Part shown: positions 61,759-64,000 of the stretch, in pieces
How positions within the stretch are numbered: the stretch's first letter is position 1
Layout: each line of letters opens with the position of its first letter
Position numbers and translations under genes: made by a program
Notes under the pieces: generated by a model
Database searches by the model: none
What the model saw: the letters and a program-made list of their open reading frames with translations, nothing else
Told to the model about the DNA's origin: nothing
Assembly: GCF_014873145.1 (NCBI RefSeq)
Contig: NZ_JADBEK010000001.1
Span: 11,346,001 to 11,410,000, forward strand
Direction of reading: 5' to 3'
Origin: Nonomuraea angiospora
Lineage (GTDB): Bacteria; Actinomycetota; Actinomycetes; Streptosporangiales; Streptosporangiaceae
DNA length: 64,000 bases

Positions 61759-62742
61759 CTACCTTCCCCGGGCAACCATGGCCAGGAGGTCGAACGTGAG
61801 GCCGGCGGCGGCCAGCGCGGTGATCTGAGCGTGGTCGTAGGCGGGTGAGACCTCGACGACATCCGCACCGACGATGTCGAGGTCCGCGAGGGAGTACAGC
61901 AGCAGCTGAAGCTCCCGGGTGCTCAGCCCGCCGGGCTCAGGGGTGCCGGTCGCGGGCGCATGGGCGGGATCGAGCACGTCGATGTCGATGCTGATGTAGA
62001 CCGGCCGATCAGCCACTCTCTCCCGGAGCCGGTCGGCGGCGTGCTCGATGCCGCGCCGCGCGACGTCGAGTGTGGAGATCGTCGCGAATCCCAGCTCCCT
62101 GTCGTCCTCCAGATCCTTGGCGGCCGGGGTTGTGTGGCGGATGCCCACATGGGCGCAGTGGTTCACCGCCAGCAGTCGCTCCTCGGTGGCCCGGCGGAAC
62201 GGAGTGCCGTGAGTGAGCCGCGCACCGAACATGTTGTCCCAGGTGTCGAGATGGGCGTCGAAGTGGATGAGTGCCACGGGGCCGTGGTGCCGATGGGCGG
62301 CTCGCAGCATCGGGAGGGCGACGGTGTGGTCGCCGCCCAGAGTGATGATCCGGTCAGCACTTCGATAGAGCCGCTGAGCGGCCGACTCGATCTGACTCAC
62401 CGCCTCGGCGATGTCGAAGGGAGTCACGCCGACGTCACCGGCGTCGGCGATCTGCAACCTCGACCACGGCTCGATCTCGAGCCCGAGGTGGTAGGGCCTC
62501 AGGAGTTTGGAGCCGGCGCGAATGGCCTCCGGGCCGAATCGTGCGCCTGGCCGGTAGGTGGTACCGGCATCGAACGGCACGCCGAAGATCGCGACGTCGG
62601 CCCGGGAGACCTCGTCGAGCCGCGGCAGGCGGGCGAACGTGGAGGGCCCCGCGAAACGCGGGAGCTGCCTGATGGAATCGGGCGGTCCGACGATCCCTGT
62701 GTCGCCGGACTCCGCGAGCTCGTCCTTCTCAACGCTCGACAA
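61759..62742 (-). CDS. Agmatinase/ureohydrolase-family enzyme
   Basis: A 327-aa ureohydrolase with the manganese-binding motifs GGDHTVALP, FDAHLDTWDN and SIDIDVLDPAHAPATGTPEP. Family members hydrolyse agmatine, guanidinobutyrate or similar guanidino compounds to urea and an amine. The start is TTG 62742, seven bases after GGGAGGAG; longer in-frame extensions have no homology. It lies divergent from a serine hydrolase gene 187 bp away. Substrate cannot be told apart within the family by eye. Confidence 0.87.
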   Translation of the reverse strand: MSSVEKDELAESGDTGIVGPPDSIRQLPRFAGPSTFARLPRLDEVSRADVAIFGVPFDAGTTYRPGARFGPEAIRAGSKLLRPYHLGLEIEPWSRLQIADAGDVGVTPFDIAEAVSQIESAAQRLYRSADRIITLGGDHTVALPMLRAAHRHHGPVALIHFDAHLDTWDNMFGARLTHGTPFRRATEERLLAVNHCAHVGIRHTTPAAKDLEDDRELGFATISTLDVARRGIEHAADRLRERVADRPVYISIDIDVLDPAHAPATGTPEPGGLSTRELQLLLYSLADLDIVGADVVEVSPAYDHAQITALAAAGLTFDLLAMVARGR

Positions 62743-62929
62743 CGCGATTCTCCTCCCAAGGTGACCGGCCCCCGTCTTCTGGGCCTCACAGTAGTCAGAG
62801 CTCTCTCCCGGGCATTCGGTCGATCGCACGAGGGATTCGCGCCGCTTCCGGCCTTCGGCACAATGCGCCGATACCTGGTGAGGACAATGATGCGAAGGTC
62901 GGCATAACACCCACGAGTGAGGATTCCGC
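62743..62929. promoter_or_regulatory. Divergent intergenic region of the ureohydrolase and serine hydrolase genes
   Basis: The 187 bp hold the ribosome sites of both genes and should hold both promoters. No clear consensus pair or palindrome was recognised. Confidence 0.35.
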
Positions 62930-63973
62930 TTGCCTGAGAATGCATCGGATGCGTATGCGTCCTCGACTCCAGACCTGCTCGGCGCCTTGGACGGAGAGCG
63001 CCGGCGATTGGGCATCCCGGGTGCCGTCGTCCACGTGAGCGGTCCGTCGTACGGCAGTTGGACCCGTGCGCTCGGCGTCTGCGATCTGGCCACCGGGGTG
63101 CGGCTCACCGCCGGCAGCCGCATGAGGATCGGGAGCCTCACGAAGACCATCGTGGCGCTGATCGTCCTGCGCCTGGTGGAAGCCGGAGACCTCTCCCTGG
63201 ACGATGAGATACAGGCCCATCTGGCAGAGCCGCAGATCCCGCGAGGAGTCACCGTTCGCCGTCTCCTCGACATGACCTCGGGCCTGCCCGACTACACCTC
63301 GGAGGAGTTCGTCGCCGGTCTGCTCCTCGAGCCCGACCGGCTCTGGACTCCCTCCGAGCTGCTCAAAGTCGCCCTGCGGAACCCGCAACAGTTCGAGCCC
63401 GGCACCTCCTGGGCGTACTGCAACGCCGGCTACATCATGCTGGGAATGCTCATCGAGCACGTAACCGGCGCACGAGTCGAGGACGTCGCGCGCCGGCTGG
63501 TCTTCGACCCCCTCGGCATGCGGGAGACCGAGCTCCCGCCGCTGACGCACGACGCCGCCGCCCTGCCGGATCCTCGGCTGCGTGGGTACCACCGCCGGGA
63601 CGGCGAACTCGTCGACGCGACGCGCGTCAACCCGTCCTGGGCGTGGACCGCCGGTAACGCGGTGTCCACCGTGGGCGACTTGAGACTGCTCGTCGAGGCG
63701 TCGGTGCACGGCGACCTCCTCCAGGAGCAGACCCGGCGTGAACTCATGCGCACCCACCCGGTGCCCGACAGCACCTTCACCTACGGCCTCGGCATCGCGA
63801 ACTTCGACGGCATGTGGGGCCACAACGGCGAACTGCCCGGATTCCAATCGTTCGCCGGCCACGATCCTGCGACCGCGACGACCGTCGTCGTCCTCACCAA
63901 CCTCGACGACCACTCCGCGGACCTGCTCGCCGCGTTCCTGCGCACCCGGCTCGCGAACGCTGCCGGCTCATGA
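62930..63973 (+). CDS. Serine hydrolase, beta-lactamase/DD-peptidase family (S12-like)
   Basis: A 347-aa protein with the three penicillin-binding motifs: Ser-x-x-Lys in IGSLTKTI, Tyr-x-Asn in YCNAGYIMLGMLI and HNG in WGHNGELPGFQS. Other family segments are RRLLDMTSGLPDY and DPLGMRETELP. No signal peptide is evident, so it may act in the cytoplasm. TTG 62930 has GAGGA seven bases upstream. It could be an esterase or a D-amino-acid peptidase; the family has many roles. Confidence 0.85.
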   Translation: MPENASDAYASSTPDLLGALDGERRRLGIPGAVVHVSGPSYGSWTRALGVCDLATGVRLTAGSRMRIGSLTKTIVALIVLRLVEAGDLSLDDEIQAHLAEPQIPRGVTVRRLLDMTSGLPDYTSEEFVAGLLLEPDRLWTPSELLKVALRNPQQFEPGTSWAYCNAGYIMLGMLIEHVTGARVEDVARRLVFDPLGMRETELPPLTHDAAALPDPRLRGYHRRDGELVDATRVNPSWAWTAGNAVSTVGDLRLLVEASVHGDLLQEQTRRELMRTHPVPDSTFTYGLGIANFDGMWGHNGELPGFQSFAGHDPATATTVVVLTNLDDHSADLLAAFLRTRLANAAGS

Positions 63974-64000
63974 GGAAAAAGCCGACACCCGAGGATTCCA

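Noticed and set aside
1..64000. CRISPR arrays, rRNA and tRNA genes
   Set aside because: No regularly spaced repeats, cas genes, tRNA cloverleaf-like sequence or rRNA stretch was noticed on reading; a dedicated RNA scan was not possible.

Overview
The window is high-GC DNA with GTG and TTG starts, ATGA/GTGA stop-start overlaps, leaderless promoters and actinomycete-type gene families (AfsR-like regulator, NarL two-component genes, actinomycete integrase and IS families). It looks like a filamentous actinomycete chromosome, perhaps Nonomuraea or another Streptosporangiaceae genus; the genus is a guess from protein style. No rRNA, tRNA or CRISPR array was seen.

Region 1 (1-14489) is an organosulfur uptake and desulfurization locus. 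A sulfonate-type ABC permease is cut by the window start. Then come two divergent operons. The leftward one (5334 to 1321) encodes two SfnB/DszC-like flavin enzymes, an SsuD-like monooxygenase and an SsuE-like FMN reductase. The rightward one (5418 to 14489) encodes two tandem paralogous solute-binding lipoproteins, two Dpp-type permeases, a fused double ATPase, a third SfnB/DszC-like enzyme and a DszA/NtaA-type monooxygenase. The short divergent gap carries inverted repeats that look like an operator.

Region 2 (14490-32600) is an accessory and rearranged zone. It holds a MacAB-like export operon with a lipoprotein and an HlyD-like adaptor, an OmpA-like protein with a lipoprotein, a NarL-type response regulator and histidine kinase, two secreted proteins and a large AfsR-like regulator. 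Between them lie several gene chimeras: MFS half/S9 peptidase piece, MerR helix-turn-helix/MFS half, and S9 piece/quinone oxidoreductase tail. There is also an IS copy with perfect 19-bp inverted repeats, a second truncated IS and a broken GDSL esterase.

Region 3 (32607-50918) is a bidirectional carbohydrate-utilization locus. Leftward genes encode large secreted enzymes with modules of the GH99-like, GH95-like, ThuA, DUF1080, glucose/sorbosone dehydrogenase, PKD, CBM6 and fascin-type trefoil families. Rightward genes encode a sugar-acid type dehydrogenase, a mannonate-dehydratase-like enolase, a GH99-like secreted enzyme and a sugar ABC importer without its own ATPase. In the middle sits an unusual regulator: one 553-residue protein containing a complete-looking TetR region followed by a complete LacI-type region. 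Matching TetR-like palindromes and a LacI-like palindrome lie in the promoters of the locus.

Region 4 (50919-64000) is decayed mobile DNA with islands of intact genes: a transposase stub, a frameshifted arsenate reductase, two tyrosine-recombinase remnants, an M48 membrane peptidase, a STAS protein and a convergent anti-sigma-type ATPase, an XRE regulator, an agmatinase-family enzyme and a serine beta-lactamase-family hydrolase.
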